A stretch of 64,000 bases of DNA from Chthonobacter rhizosphaerae (lineage in GTDB: Bacteria > Pseudomonadota > Alphaproteobacteria > Rhizobiales > Pleomorphomonadaceae): contig NZ_JACDIS010000012.1 in assembly GCF_013839525.1 (NCBI RefSeq), positions 1 through 64,000 of the forward strand. The letters run 5' to 3'. Below, in pieces: positions 40,244-48,781 of the stretch; the first letter of the stretch is position 1; each line of letters begins with the position of its first letter. A model generated the notes under the pieces. It was not told where the DNA came from, did no database searches, and was given only the letters and a program-made list of their open reading frames with translations. The translations under genes and the position numbers were made by a program.

Positions 40244-42604
40244 TTAGATCCGGACGTCGAGAAGCGAGTCCCTGCGGGGACGGTAGAGGTCGAGGGCGGG
40301 ACGGGCTGATCGCTCGTCGCTCCCGGTGTCGTCGGAGGTCCAGCCCGACCGGCCGCGGCCGTTCGGCGGTTCGTCCGGCTGGCCGTGGCGGGCCTGGCCG
40401 TCGCCCGAGCCGTTCTGGCGCAGCGACAGGGAGACCGAACCGTCCTTGGCCTCGAAGCCCGCTTCCCGCAGCGCCCGCTCCAGGGCGCGCTGGTCGCGGC
40501 TGAGGAGATCCAGCGTGTCGCGCCGCTCCACGGTCAGGTGGGCCTTGGCCTCGCCGCTCTCCGAAAGCTCCAGGCGCACGTCCACTCGGCCGAGATCGGC
40601 GGGATCGAGCCGGATCTGGAAGCTCGTCTCCCCGGCCAGCGCCTGCCGGGCGATCTCCATGCCGAGCTGCCCCATCGGCACCGTCGGCTGCGATGGCATG
40701 AAGGCCGATCCCATTGCCGGAGCGGCGGATTGGCCGGCGTGAAGTCCGGGCGCTCCGGAGAGCGGAGTAAGGCCCGCCTGATTGGCCTCGGCCCGGTCTA
40801 GCCCCATGGGCTCGCCCTTCAGCCGGGCCGCGAAGGCGAGTGCGGCCGCCGCGAGCGGGGAGGCGGTCCGCTGGGCGGCCATGTCCTGGCGGCCGGGATC
40901 CACCAGGAAGGGCTCGGCGTCAGGTGCGGCGGGCTCCTTCGCGTCGGCCTTGGCCTCCGGGCCGGGTTCCGGGTCGCCGGCTCCGTCGCCGCCGTCATCG
41001 GACGTCCCGAGGCCGTCGTCGGAGGCATCCAGGGCGGCGAGGGCGTCCGGCTCGCCGGGTTCGGCCGCCTCCGGGCCGGTCTCGGCCGAAAGCTCAGCGG
41101 CCTCGACGACCGGGTCGGCTTCAGGTGCGAAGACCGTCGCGGCCGCCGCGGCCGTGTCCGGCGTCATGCCGGCCGGACCAGCGCCGGCCGGAGCACCAGG
41201 CGTCGGCAAGGTGGCGAACGGGCCGCCCGCCGCCTGCGCCTGTCCGTCCGCCGACGACGGCGACTTCACCGCGGCCTGCGCCACGGCTTCGACGACCGCC
41301 GGTTCACCGGTCGGATCGCTCTCGACCGGCTGCTGCACGGTCGCCGGCTGGACCTCGGCCGCGGTCGCCGGCGTCGCCGGCGTTGTCGTCACGGTGATCT
41401 CGGCCCCGCTCTTGGCGGCGAGCCTGGCGAGCGCCTCCGCCACCTCGGTAGCCGCGCGGGTCAAGCCGGGTGGCACGGCCGGCTGATCGACGGCCGGACG
41501 GCCGGGCGCGTCGGAGGCGGGCGTTCCGGTCGCCGTCGCCGGTCCGGAGGGTGTCGCCGGAGGCGACGTCCGCCCGTCGGTCTCGTCCGTGCCGGCCAGC
41601 TGCAGGGCCGCCAGCAAGGCCGCCAGATCCGCGTCGGCGGAGGGGATGCCCGACGCGCTCGGCGGCGCGTGCGATAGGGCCGCCGTCACCGGCGCGTCGG
41701 CCGGGTCCGGCGCGGCAGCCGCGCTCGCCTCGCCGGGCAGGGTCGCCGTCACGGCAGTCGCGGAACCGGTCGCGGTCGAGGCGCCGGCGGGCGTCGGCGT
41801 CCCGTCCTGGTCCCCGGTCGTCTCGTCGCCCGTCTCGTCAATCGTCTCCGGGTCCGGAACCGCCTTGGTCACCTCCTCCAGGGCGCCGAGGAGCGCGGCC
41901 GCGAAGGCTTCGGCGGCGGACGAATAGGCGCCGCTGGCGGCGCCGCCGGACGGCGTGCCCGTCACCGCGGTCCCGGCCGGCGGGACCGCGACGGTGCTCT
42001 CGTCGATCGGCTCGCCCGCCTCGAGGCCGGCGGCCGGGTACACCGGTTGCGCCGGCGGCGGACTCGTCTGCACCTGCGGGATGACCGCCGCCGTCTCGTC
42101 CACGCCATCGGCCCGCACGCCGTCCGTCGCGCCCTGGACATCGGCGGCTTCCGTCTCGGGGTCGCCCACGGGAGGCGCGATCGTCTCCGCCGCATCCGTT
42201 GCGCCGGCCTTGAGCCCGGCAAATAGCGAACTGATCTCCTCGCCCTCGCCCTCGCCCTCGCCCTCGCCCTCGCTTTCGCCGGAGCCGGCCGCGCCGCCCG
42301 GAACGAGGGTGTCGGCCAAGGTCTCGCCGGCCGTCTGCGGCGCGGGCGTCGGCGCTCCGGCGGGCAGCACCTCTTCGGTCAGCAGCGCGAAGGCGGCGAA
42401 CACGCCGGTGCGGCGTGTGGTCGTCGCAGCGGCGCCGTCGGCGGTCGGCCCGCCGTCCGCGTCGGCGGACGCGGTCGTGGACACGGCCTTCAGGAGGCCG
42501 GAGAACAGGGTCGTTTCGGCCGGTCCTTCGGCCGAGACCGGCGGAGACGGGTGCGGCATCACGGGCGCGACGGGCAGGAACGCGGGAAACGCGGTTTCGG
42601 ACAT
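40244..42604 (-). CDS. fliK: Flagellar hook-length control protein FliK
   Basis: A 786-residue secreted ruler protein, longer than many FliK proteins (400-650). Most of it is Ala/Pro/Thr-rich and probably unfolded; an in-frame hexanucleotide repeat near residues 115-125 encodes alternating Gly-Glu. The C-terminal domain is conserved: IARQALAGETSFQIRLDPADLGRVDVRLELSESGEAKAHLTVERRDTLDLLSRDQRALERALREAGFEAKDGSVSLSLRQ (residues about 640-720), the FliK hook-length region that switches export specificity. It is followed by flgD in the same unit. Identification rests on the C-terminus and context. Confidence 0.88.
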   Translation of the reverse strand: MSETAFPAFLPVAPVMPHPSPPVSAEGPAETTLFSGLLKAVSTTASADADGGPTADGAAATTTRRTGVFAAFALLTEEVLPAGAPTPAPQTAGETLADTLVPGGAAGSGESEGEGEGEGEGEEISSLFAGLKAGATDAAETIAPPVGDPETEAADVQGATDGVRADGVDETAAVIPQVQTSPPPAQPVYPAAGLEAGEPIDESTVAVPPAGTAVTGTPSGGAASGAYSSAAEAFAAALLGALEEVTKAVPDPETIDETGDETTGDQDGTPTPAGASTATGSATAVTATLPGEASAAAAPDPADAPVTAALSHAPPSASGIPSADADLAALLAALQLAGTDETDGRTSPPATPSGPATATGTPASDAPGRPAVDQPAVPPGLTRAATEVAEALARLAAKSGAEITVTTTPATPATAAEVQPATVQQPVESDPTGEPAVVEAVAQAAVKSPSSADGQAQAAGGPFATLPTPGAPAGAGPAGMTPDTAAAAATVFAPEADPVVEAAELSAETGPEAAEPGEPDALAALDASDDGLGTSDDGGDGAGDPEPGPEAKADAKEPAAPDAEPFLVDPGRQDMAAQRTASPLAAAALAFAARLKGEPMGLDRAEANQAGLTPLSGAPGLHAGQSAAPAMGSAFMPSQPTVPMGQLGMEIARQALAGETSFQIRLDPADLGRVDVRLELSESGEAKAHLTVERRDTLDLLSRDQRALERALREAGFEAKDGSVSLSLRQNGSGDGQARHGQPDEPPNGRGRSGWTSDDTGSDERSARPALDLYRPRRDSLLDVRI
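42240..42275. repeat. In-frame hexanucleotide repeat in fliK
   Basis: Five perfect TCGCCC units run from 42240 to 42269, followed by one altered copy TCGCTT. On the coding strand they give alternating Gly-Glu. As each unit is six bases, copy-number change would keep the reading frame. Confidence 0.8.
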
Positions 42605-42915
42605 GACTCAACCCTACTGACCGCCCGAGGCTCAGCAAGGAGCGGGCCACGGCCGCGCGCGGTGACAAGCGCTTGATTTTTGGCTAGGTTCCGCCCAGCT
42701 GAGAGCTGTCGGCCCAGAACCGGCGCGGGCCGGACCCGGCATCGGGTGCCGGGAGCCCGGCAAAGCTTGCCGGGGCGGCCGGATCGGGCGCGGCTCGGCG
42801 ACAAGGCAGGGAACCGCGAGGCGACCGACCGGAGGAGACGTGCGGGGGAACGCGCGGGCGGCGCGCCCGCGTTCCAGTCAAGACGGCCGAGGCGGCCAGA
42901 AGCGAGAAGCGACCG
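42605..42915. other. Divergent region between fliK and mnmA
   Basis: About 310 bases with no gene. It holds the palindrome CAAGCGCTTG (42666-42675), a sigma-54-like element at 42683-42697, and G+C-rich sequence before the mnmA ribosome site (GAGAAGCGACCG). Confidence 0.5.
42683..42697 (-). promoter_or_regulatory. Possible sigma-54 promoter of fliK-flgD
   Basis: On the minus strand TGGGCGGAACCTAGC has GG and GC spaced by ten bases, as required for sigma-54, about 80 bases upstream of fliK. It departs from the TGGCAC/TTGC consensus at several places. FlbD, a sigma-54 activator, is encoded nearby. Confidence 0.3.
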
Positions 42916-44106
42916 ATGTTGAATTCCCTCGATCTTCCGGGCAGGCCCGAAGACACCCGCGTCGTCGTGGCGATGTCGGGCGGCGTGGATTCGTCCGTGG
43001 TCGCCGGCCTCCTGAAGCGCGAAGGCTACGACGTGGTTGGCGTCACCCTGCAGCTCTACGACCATGGCGAGGCGACCCACCGCAAGGGCGCCTGCTGCGC
43101 CGGCCAGGACATCCACGACGCCCGCCAGGTGGCCGCCAGCCTCGGCATCCCGCACTATGTGCTCGACTACGAGTCCCGCTTCCGCGACCAGGTGATCGAC
43201 CGGTTCGCCGAGAGCTACATCGCCGGCGAGACGCCGATCCCGTGCGTGTCCTGCAACCAGACGGTCAAGTTCTCCGACCTCCTCGACACCGCCCGCCAGC
43301 TCGGCGCCGCCGCCCTCGCGACCGGCCACTACGTGCGCTCCGGCCTTGCTCCGTCCGGCCGGCGGGCGCTCTACCGGCCGGTCGATCTCGACCGGGACCA
43401 GAGCTATTTCCTGTTCGCCACCACGCCGGAGCAGCTGGACTATCTGCGCTTCCCCCTCGGCGGCCTCTCCAAGCCGGAGGTGCGCGAGCTCGCCCGCGCG
43501 TTCGGCCTCGTGGTGGCCGACAAGCACGACAGCCAGGACATCTGCTTCGTCCCCCAGGGCAAGTATGCGGACGTGATCGAGAAGCTGAAGCCGGAGTCGG
43601 CCTCGGGCGGCGAGATCGTCCATGTGGACGGCCGGGTGCTCGGCCGGCACGACGGCATCATCCACTACACGGTCGGCCAGCGGCGCGGCCTCGGCGTCGC
43701 CACCGGCGAGCCGCTCTTCGTGATCCGGCTCGATGCGGCCACCCGCCGCGTCGTGGTCGGCCCGCGCGAGGCGCTCATGACCCGGCGGCTGGCGCTCCGG
43801 GACGTGAACTGGATCGGCGACGGCGCGCTCGCCGATCTGCCGGCGGGCGGGCTCGCCATCTACGCCAAGGTGCGCTCCAGCCGCCCGCCGCAGCCGGCGA
43901 CGCTCCATGCGGACGGCGGGGAGATCTCCGTCGACCTCCTGGAGGGCGAGTTCGGCGTGGCGCCCGGCCAGGCCTGCGTCTTCTACGACGGTCCGGGCGA
44001 CGATGCCCGGGTGCTCGGCGGCGGGTTCATCAGGGCGACACGCACGGATGCCATCACGGCGTCCGGCCGTGCGTCCACGGAACAGAAGGCCCTGGCCGCC
44101 GGTTGA
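42916..44106 (+). CDS. mnmA: tRNA-specific 2-thiouridylase MnmA
   Basis: A 396-residue enzyme that makes 2-thiouridine at the wobble position of Lys, Glu and Gln tRNAs. Residues about 15-25 hold the ATP pyrophosphatase loop [14 protein letters not shown]; catalytic cysteines occur in the [10 protein letters not shown] (near residue 116) and [13 protein letters not shown] (near 212) motifs. [18 protein letters not shown] and the C-terminal beta-barrel complete the family pattern. Length is slightly over the usual 360-370 owing to a variable C-terminus. The start at 42916 follows GAGAAGCGACCG. A methyltransferase gene follows after 54 bases. Confidence 0.95.
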   Translation: MLNSLDLPGRPEDTRVVVAMSGGVDSSVVAGLLKREGYDVVGVTLQLYDHGEATHRKGACCAGQDIHDARQVAASLGIPHYVLDYESRFRDQVIDRFAESYIAGETPIPCVSCNQTVKFSDLLDTARQLGAAALATGHYVRSGLAPSGRRALYRPVDLDRDQSYFLFATTPEQLDYLRFPLGGLSKPEVRELARAFGLVVADKHDSQDICFVPQGKYADVIEKLKPESASGGEIVHVDGRVLGRHDGIIHYTVGQRRGLGVATGEPLFVIRLDAATRRVVVGPREALMTRRLALRDVNWIGDGALADLPAGGLAIYAKVRSSRPPQPATLHADGGEISVDLLEGEFGVAPGQACVFYDGPGDDARVLGGGFIRATRTDAITASGRASTEQKALAAG

Positions 44107-44160
44107 GCGGGCCAGCCGGCACCATTCACCGCCGGCAACACTCATCGAAGGGACGGAGCG

Positions 44161-44835
44161 ATGACGCAGGATCGGGCACGCGCGGCGCGCGAGGGGGAAA
44201 CCGCGATCGAGACCGCCATGCGGGCGACGGACGTCATCTCGGCCTACGCGCGGTGGGCGCCGGTCTACGATCTGGTGTTCGGCCTGATCATGGAATCCTC
44301 CCGCCGCGCCGCCGTGGCGGCCCTAAAGCCGGACACCCGGCGCGTCCTGGAGGTGGGCGTCGGCACTGGCATCTCGCTGCCGGACTATCCGTCCTCCATG
44401 CGCGTCACCGGCATCGACCTGTCGCCGGACATGCTGGCGAAGGCCCGCGAGCGGATCGCCGCGAAGAAGCTGTCCAACGTGGAGGCCATCCTGGAGATGG
44501 ACGCCGCGCGCCTCGAATTCGCCGACGATTCGTTCGACTGCGCCATGGCCATGTACGTCATGACCGTCGTGCCCGACCCGGCGCGCGTCATGGCCGAGAT
44601 GCGGCGCATCGTCCGCCCCGGCGGCCGTATCCTGGCGGTCAGCCACTTCGCGCCGGAGGACGGGCTGCGGGCCAAGGTGGGCGGCCTCCTGTCCCCCATG
44701 GGCCGGCTCCTCGGCTGGAACACCACCATCCGCGTCTCCACCCTGGCGGCCCTGCCGGGCGTGCGCCTGCTCTCGAACAAGGCGGCGGGTCTCGGCGGCT
44801 TCTACCGCCTGCTGGAGTTCGAAGTGGTGAAGTGA
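44161..44835 (+). CDS. pmtA: Phosphatidylethanolamine N-methyltransferase-like SAM methyltransferase
   Basis: A 224-residue class I methyltransferase. It has the PmtA pattern: VISAYARWAPVYDLVFGLIMESSRRAAVAAL at residues about 26-56, motif I RRVLEVGVGTGISLPDYP, IDLSPDMLAKARERIA and AMAMYVMTVVPDPARVMAEMRRIVRPGGRI. PmtA methylates phosphatidylethanolamine at the membrane to form phosphatidylcholine, a major lipid of rhizobial relatives. Related methyltransferases with other substrates share this core, so the substrate is likely but not proven. The start follows AAGGGACGGAG. Confidence 0.8.
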   Translation: MTQDRARAAREGETAIETAMRATDVISAYARWAPVYDLVFGLIMESSRRAAVAALKPDTRRVLEVGVGTGISLPDYPSSMRVTGIDLSPDMLAKARERIAAKKLSNVEAILEMDAARLEFADDSFDCAMAMYVMTVVPDPARVMAEMRRIVRPGGRILAVSHFAPEDGLRAKVGGLLSPMGRLLGWNTTIRVSTLAALPGVRLLSNKAAGLGGFYRLLEFEVVK

Positions 44836-44971
44836 CGGCCGCCCGGACCTTGCCGAGCGGCGTCGCGACCGGGTCCGCTCGATCCGCTCGCTCTCGCTTG
44901 ACAGGCCGGCGCGGGGGACACTATACCGACAGCGCTTCGGGCGGACGGCACGGCCGCGCCGCCCCGGCGAT

Positions 44972-45048
44972 AGCAGAGTAGCTCAGGTGGTTAGAGCGAC
45001 GGACTCATAACCCGTAGGTCGGCGGTTCGAATCCGCCCTCTGCTACCA
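44972..45048 (+). tRNA. tRNA with CAT anticodon (tRNA-Met, or tRNA-Ile2)
   Basis: A complete cloverleaf: acceptor AGCAGAG/CTCTGCT, D-stem GCTC/GAGC, anticodon loop CTCATAA with CAT at 45006-45008, T-stem GGCGG/CCGCC around TTCGAAT and encoded 3' CCA. The acceptor begins with A and pairs, so it is not the initiator type. A CAT anticodon can be elongator tRNA-Met or lysidine-modified tRNA-Ile; sequence alone does not decide. Confidence 0.93.
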
Positions 45049-45062
45049 CTCCCTCCATCGAT

Positions 45063-45107
45063 CCTCACCGTCACGGCCCTCATCGTCACGGCTTCTATCG
45101 TCACGGC
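45063..45107. repeat. 15-bp tandem repeat, three copies, after the tRNA
   Basis: CCTCACCGTCACGGC, CCTCATCGTCACGGC and TTCTATCGTCACGGC follow one another directly, sharing CGTCACGGC. The array lies 14 bases beyond the tRNA 3' end and before the yjbQ-type gene. It is not a CRISPR array, as there are no spacers. Confidence 0.8.
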
Positions 45108-45173
45108 GCGGTCCGCGCGATCCGGACACCCGTGTCGATCCGCCGCCTGATCGGCCACCCCCGGACGCGTCCC

Positions 45174-45593
45174 ATGCGCCAGTCCCTCCACACCCTCACC
45201 ATCGGCACGCGCGGCAAGGGCCTCGTGGAGATCACCCGACCGGTGGTCGACTGGGTGGCCGGGGAGGGGATCGGCACGGGCCTCCTCACGGTCTTCTGCC
45301 GGCACACGTCCGCGTCCCTCCTGATCCAGGAGAACGCCGACCCGGACGTCAGGACCGACCTCCAGGCTTTCTTCGAGACGATCGCGCCGGAGGACCCGCA
45401 CCGCTATGTGCACGCGGACGAGGGTCCGGACGACATGCCGGCCCACCTGCGCACCGCGCTCACCACCGTCCAGCTCTCCATTCCGGTCGCGAACGGCCGC
45501 CCGGTGCTCGGCACCTGGCAGGGGATCTACCTCTTCGAGCACCGCAGCCGCCCGCACCGGCGCGAGGTGGTCCTCCACCTGATCGGCGCCTGA
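45174..45593 (+). CDS. YjbQ/UPF0047 family protein
   Basis: A 139-residue protein with the UPF0047 pattern: FCRHTSASLLIQENADPDVRTDLQAFFETIAPEDPHRYVHADEGPDDMPAHLRTALTTVQLSIPVANGRPVLGTWQGIYLFEHR. The conserved HTSASL and the His/Asp cluster bind a ligand; the family has weak thiamine-phosphate-synthase activity in E. coli YjbQ but its main role is unknown. The ATG at 45174 fits the family start (RQSLHTLTIGTRGKGL). A longer frame from 45132 adds unrelated residues. It ends 31 bases before the convergent S10 gene. Confidence 0.9.
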   Translation: MRQSLHTLTIGTRGKGLVEITRPVVDWVAGEGIGTGLLTVFCRHTSASLLIQENADPDVRTDLQAFFETIAPEDPHRYVHADEGPDDMPAHLRTALTTVQLSIPVANGRPVLGTWQGIYLFEHRSRPHRREVVLHLIGA

Positions 45594-45624
45594 GCGGGCC
45601 GTCCGTCGCGGTCGCCTCGGGCGC

Positions 45625-47220
45625 TCACGGCTCGCCGGGCGAGCCGCCGGCGGCGTAGACCGAGCGCACGTCCTCCTTCAGCGCCCGCCGGGCGTCCGCC
45701 CTCAGGTACATCATGTGGCCGCCTTCGTAGACGCGGGTGCGGATCGGCCGGGCGCCGATCAGCGGCGGCAGCTGCCGGACCAGGTATTCCGACGCCATGT
45801 AGGGCGTGACGAGGTCCGTGTAGCCGTGCACGATCAGCACCTCGAGCGCCGGATTGAGCGCGCGCGCCTCCTGCAGGTCGCCGAGGACGCCCGCATAGCC
45901 CTGGCGCGAGCCGCCGCCGCCATAATCCCACCGGCCGGCGATGTCGCTGTTCAGAAGCCGGTAGGTGATGTCGGTCCGGTAGCCCAGTTCGTCCCGCGCA
46001 TAGGCGACGAACGCGGAGGTCAGCGCCGGCACGCTCCGGTCCAGGATCGGATCCGGCCCCAGCGGGTTGTTCGCCTCCGGCGCCACGTCCGGCCCGGCGA
46101 TCGAGCCGTCGTAGCGGCTGAGCAGCCGGCCTTTGTCGAACTGCTTGATGAAGACCGACACGGGCACCCGGGCATAGCGCCGCCGAACCTCCTCGACCGG
46201 CAGGCCGGTGTAGCGCGCCACGGTCTCGCCCGCCCGCTCGGCCGCGGCCTCGGCGCCCGCGGCGAGCGCGACCAGGTAGTCGGACAGGGCGTAGCGCTCC
46301 ACCTCGGCGAGGCGCTCCCTGAGGGCGCCGCCGCCGCGCACGCCCTCCTTCTCCAGGCGCACGGCGGCGAGGGAAGGCAGGGTCAGCGCCCAGGTCAGCG
46401 GCTCGTAGTCCTCCCCGTAGAGGAGCGAGAACTCAAGGGCCGGCGAGATCAGGATGGCCCCGCTCGGCGCGATGCCGGCGGTCTCCTGCAGGGTCTTGGC
46501 CAGCCGCGCCGCCCGGAAGCCGCCATAGCTCTCGCCGGCCAGATACACCGGCGCGCCCATGCGGTCGTTCGACTGCAGATAGAGCCGGATGAAGGCCGCC
46601 ATCGCCTCCGCGTCCCGGTCCACCGACCAGAAGCGCGCCTCCTGGTCCTGGTCCGCGCCGCGGCTGTAGCCGGTGCCCGGCGGATCCACGAACACCAGGT
46701 CGGTCAGGTCCAGCCACGTGTCCGGGTTGTCGATCAGCCGCTGGGGCGGCGGCAGGAAGTCGCCCGCCGCCGAGGTGTCGATCACCCGCGGCCCGAGCGC
46801 CCCCAGATGCAGGTAGGCGGACGCCGCTCCCGGTCCGCCGTTGAACACGAAGGTCACCGGCCGGTCCTTGGCGCCGTCCGCCAGCCGGTAGGCCACGTGG
46901 AAGATGTCGGCGGTCACCGTGCCGGTCCCGTCGCGCAGCGACTGGGTGCCGGCCGTCACCATGTAGTCGAGCACCACGTCGCCGGCCTTCAGGCTGTGGC
47001 GGGTGGTGGTGCCCTGGGGCAGCAGGCTGAGGATGCCGCTCGTCGGGCGGGGCTCCTGCTGCGGCTGGGCCGGGGCCTCGGCGGCGGGCGGCGGCGCATC
47101 CGCCGGTCCTTGCGCGATCGCGGGCGTGGCGATCGTCAGCGCCGCCGCCAAAAGGAGGCGGGAGACGAGACGCAGCCGCGGGTCGGCCGTCCGGTCGGTG
47201 CCGGGCGTTGCAGGCGTCAT
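45625..47220 (-). CDS. S10 family serine carboxypeptidase-like protein
   Basis: A 531-residue secreted peptidase. The start at 47220 follows GGGAGGA and gives a signal peptide (RLLLAAALTIATPAIAQ, cleavage after about residue 36). The nucleophile serine is in GESYGG (VYLAGESYGGFRAARLAK), with the oxyanion segment FVDPPGTGYSRG, the acid in VLIVHGYTDLVTP and the catalytic His in YEGGHMMYLRADARRA. S10 carboxypeptidases remove residues from the C-terminus of peptides; bacterial members of this type are periplasmic. A Pro/Ala-rich linker follows the signal. No partner is evident. Confidence 0.87.
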   Translation of the reverse strand: MTPATPGTDRTADPRLRLVSRLLLAAALTIATPAIAQGPADAPPPAAEAPAQPQQEPRPTSGILSLLPQGTTTRHSLKAGDVVLDYMVTAGTQSLRDGTGTVTADIFHVAYRLADGAKDRPVTFVFNGGPGAASAYLHLGALGPRVIDTSAAGDFLPPPQRLIDNPDTWLDLTDLVFVDPPGTGYSRGADQDQEARFWSVDRDAEAMAAFIRLYLQSNDRMGAPVYLAGESYGGFRAARLAKTLQETAGIAPSGAILISPALEFSLLYGEDYEPLTWALTLPSLAAVRLEKEGVRGGGALRERLAEVERYALSDYLVALAAGAEAAAERAGETVARYTGLPVEEVRRRYARVPVSVFIKQFDKGRLLSRYDGSIAGPDVAPEANNPLGPDPILDRSVPALTSAFVAYARDELGYRTDITYRLLNSDIAGRWDYGGGGSRQGYAGVLGDLQEARALNPALEVLIVHGYTDLVTPYMASEYLVRQLPPLIGARPIRTRVYEGGHMMYLRADARRALKEDVRSVYAAGGSPGEP

Positions 47221-47591
47221 GGCGGGTGGTCCTCCCATCAGGTCCGAGCCGGGCCGCGCCCGACGTCCGCCAACCCCGCGCCCCCGACCGCGGTTCCTGC
47301 GCGACCGGCGCGCGACAGGGCCCACGGTGCGAACGGACGGGCGCGACCGTCGGCTGAGCCGCCAGTCACAGGGAAGTGATGGGCCTTTTGATGGCCGAGG
47401 CGCGCGCCGTCTCCAGGGCCGGGATCGCACGGTTTCGCCGGGTTCCGGCACGTTGCCTCTCCTGTCCCGGCTCTCCCGGCCAACCGGTCGCCCGGCCGGG
47501 GGCTGGAACTGGAAGGGGGCGTCGCCATCTCCCGTGCAGGCGCGCGCCTCCCGGCGCGCGGAGACGAGCCTTGTCGCTGATGGAGGATCCC
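47221..47591. other. Divergent region between the peptidase and sugar dehydrogenase genes
   Basis: About 370 very G+C-rich bases with no supported gene. A perfect 8-bp hairpin, CGCGCGCC and GGCGCGCG around TCCC, lies at 47541-47560 in the leader of the dehydrogenase gene. Large open frames crossing the region are shadows. Confidence 0.55.
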
Positions 47592-48725
47592 ATGAAACGC
47601 TTCGTTCTCGCCGCCGGTGTCGCAGCCCTGATGTCGGGGCCGGCCCTGGCCGAAACCTACGAGACCGAGCGTGGCGCGATCGAGGTGACGCCTGTGGCCG
47701 AGGGCCTCGCCGACCCGTGGGGCATCGACTTCCTGCCCGACGGCTCCATGCTGATCACCGAGAAGGGCGGCACCCTGCGCACCGTTTCGCCCGACGGCAC
47801 CCTCTCCGATCCGATCGCCGGGGTGCCGGACGTGGACGCCCGCGACCAGGGCGGTCTTCTCGACATCGCCGTGCACCCGGACTTCGCCCGCAACCGGCTC
47901 GTCTATTTCACCTTCTCCGAGCCGGGCCAGGGTCGCGTCAATTCCACCGCGCTCGCCCGCGGAAAGCTCTCGGAAGACGGCCGCGGCCTTTCCGACGTGG
48001 TGGTGATCTTCTCGCAGAAGCCCAAGGTGGCGAGCACCAAGCACTATGGCTCGCGCATCGTGTTCGACGGCGACGGCCGCATCTTCGTCGGCCTCGGCGA
48101 GCGGTCGGACGAGCAGTTCCGCGGCCAGGCTCAGGATCTCAAGTCCCATCTCGGCAAGGTCGTCCGCATCAACGAGGACGGTTCCGTGCCGCCGGACAAC
48201 CCGTTCGCGTCCGGCGAGGGCGGGCTGCCGGAGATCTGGTCCTACGGCCACCGCAACATCCAGTCGGCGGCCATCAACCCGGCCACCGGCCAGCTCTGGG
48301 TCGTCGAACACGGCCCGAGGGGCGGCGACGAGATCAACATCGCCGAGCCCGGCAAGAACTACGGCTGGCCGAAGGTGTCGTTCGGCGTGAACTACAACGG
48401 GTCGCCGGTCGGCACGGGCGAGGCCCGCGCCGAGGGCATGGTCGATCCGATCTACCAGTGGACGCCCGTGATCGCCCCGTCCGGCATGCTGTTCTACTCC
48501 GGCGACGCCGTGCCGGAGTGGAAGGGCGACCTGTTCGTCGGCGGCCTGCGGTCCCAGGCGCTCGTCCGCCTGGAGCTCGACGGCGGCAAGGTGGTGCACG
48601 AGGAGCGGCTCCTCACCGACCTCGGCAAGCGCATCCGCGACGTGGCGCAGGGCCCGGACGGCGCCCTCTACGTGATCACCGACGAGTCCGACGCCTCGGT
48701 GCTGCGCATCGCCGGGGCCGACTGA
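47592..48725 (+). CDS. PQQ-dependent soluble aldose sugar dehydrogenase-like protein
   Basis: A 377-residue periplasmic protein. The start at 47592, after GGAGGATCCC, gives a signal peptide (MKRFVLAAGVAALMSGPALA, cut near residue 20). The body is a six-bladed propeller of the GdhB/YliI family: ADPWGIDFLPDGSMLITEKGGTLRT, DQGGLLDIAVHPDFA, KHYGSRIVFDGDGRIFVGLGERSDE, SYGHRNIQSAAINPATGQLWVVEHGPRGGDEINIAEPGKNYGWP. These enzymes oxidise aldoses with PQQ and calcium, passing electrons onward. The actual sugar is unknown, and no pqq biosynthesis gene is near. Confidence 0.88.
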   Translation: MKRFVLAAGVAALMSGPALAETYETERGAIEVTPVAEGLADPWGIDFLPDGSMLITEKGGTLRTVSPDGTLSDPIAGVPDVDARDQGGLLDIAVHPDFARNRLVYFTFSEPGQGRVNSTALARGKLSEDGRGLSDVVVIFSQKPKVASTKHYGSRIVFDGDGRIFVGLGERSDEQFRGQAQDLKSHLGKVVRINEDGSVPPDNPFASGEGGLPEIWSYGHRNIQSAAINPATGQLWVVEHGPRGGDEINIAEPGKNYGWPKVSFGVNYNGSPVGTGEARAEGMVDPIYQWTPVIAPSGMLFYSGDAVPEWKGDLFVGGLRSQALVRLELDGGKVVHEERLLTDLGKRIRDVAQGPDGALYVITDESDASVLRIAGAD

Positions 48726-48740
48726 CGCCCGGCCGGTCGC

Positions 48741-48762
48741 GGAGCCGCCCGTCGGCGGCTCC
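48741..48762. terminator. Hairpin between convergent genes
   Basis: GGAGCCGCC and GGCGGCTCC form a perfect 9-bp stem around CGTC, between the dehydrogenase (stop 48725) and chemoreceptor (stop 48782) genes. No T run follows, but position suits bidirectional termination. Confidence 0.5.
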
Positions 48763-48781
48763 GGCCCCCCGGCCCCCGTCG

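Noticed and set aside
44972-45048. The tRNA as an integration site for a mobile element.
   Set aside because: No integrase, direct repeat of the tRNA end or cargo genes are visible downstream.
45063-45107. Tandem array near a tRNA as a CRISPR array.
   Set aside because: Units abut with no spacers and there are no cas genes in the window.
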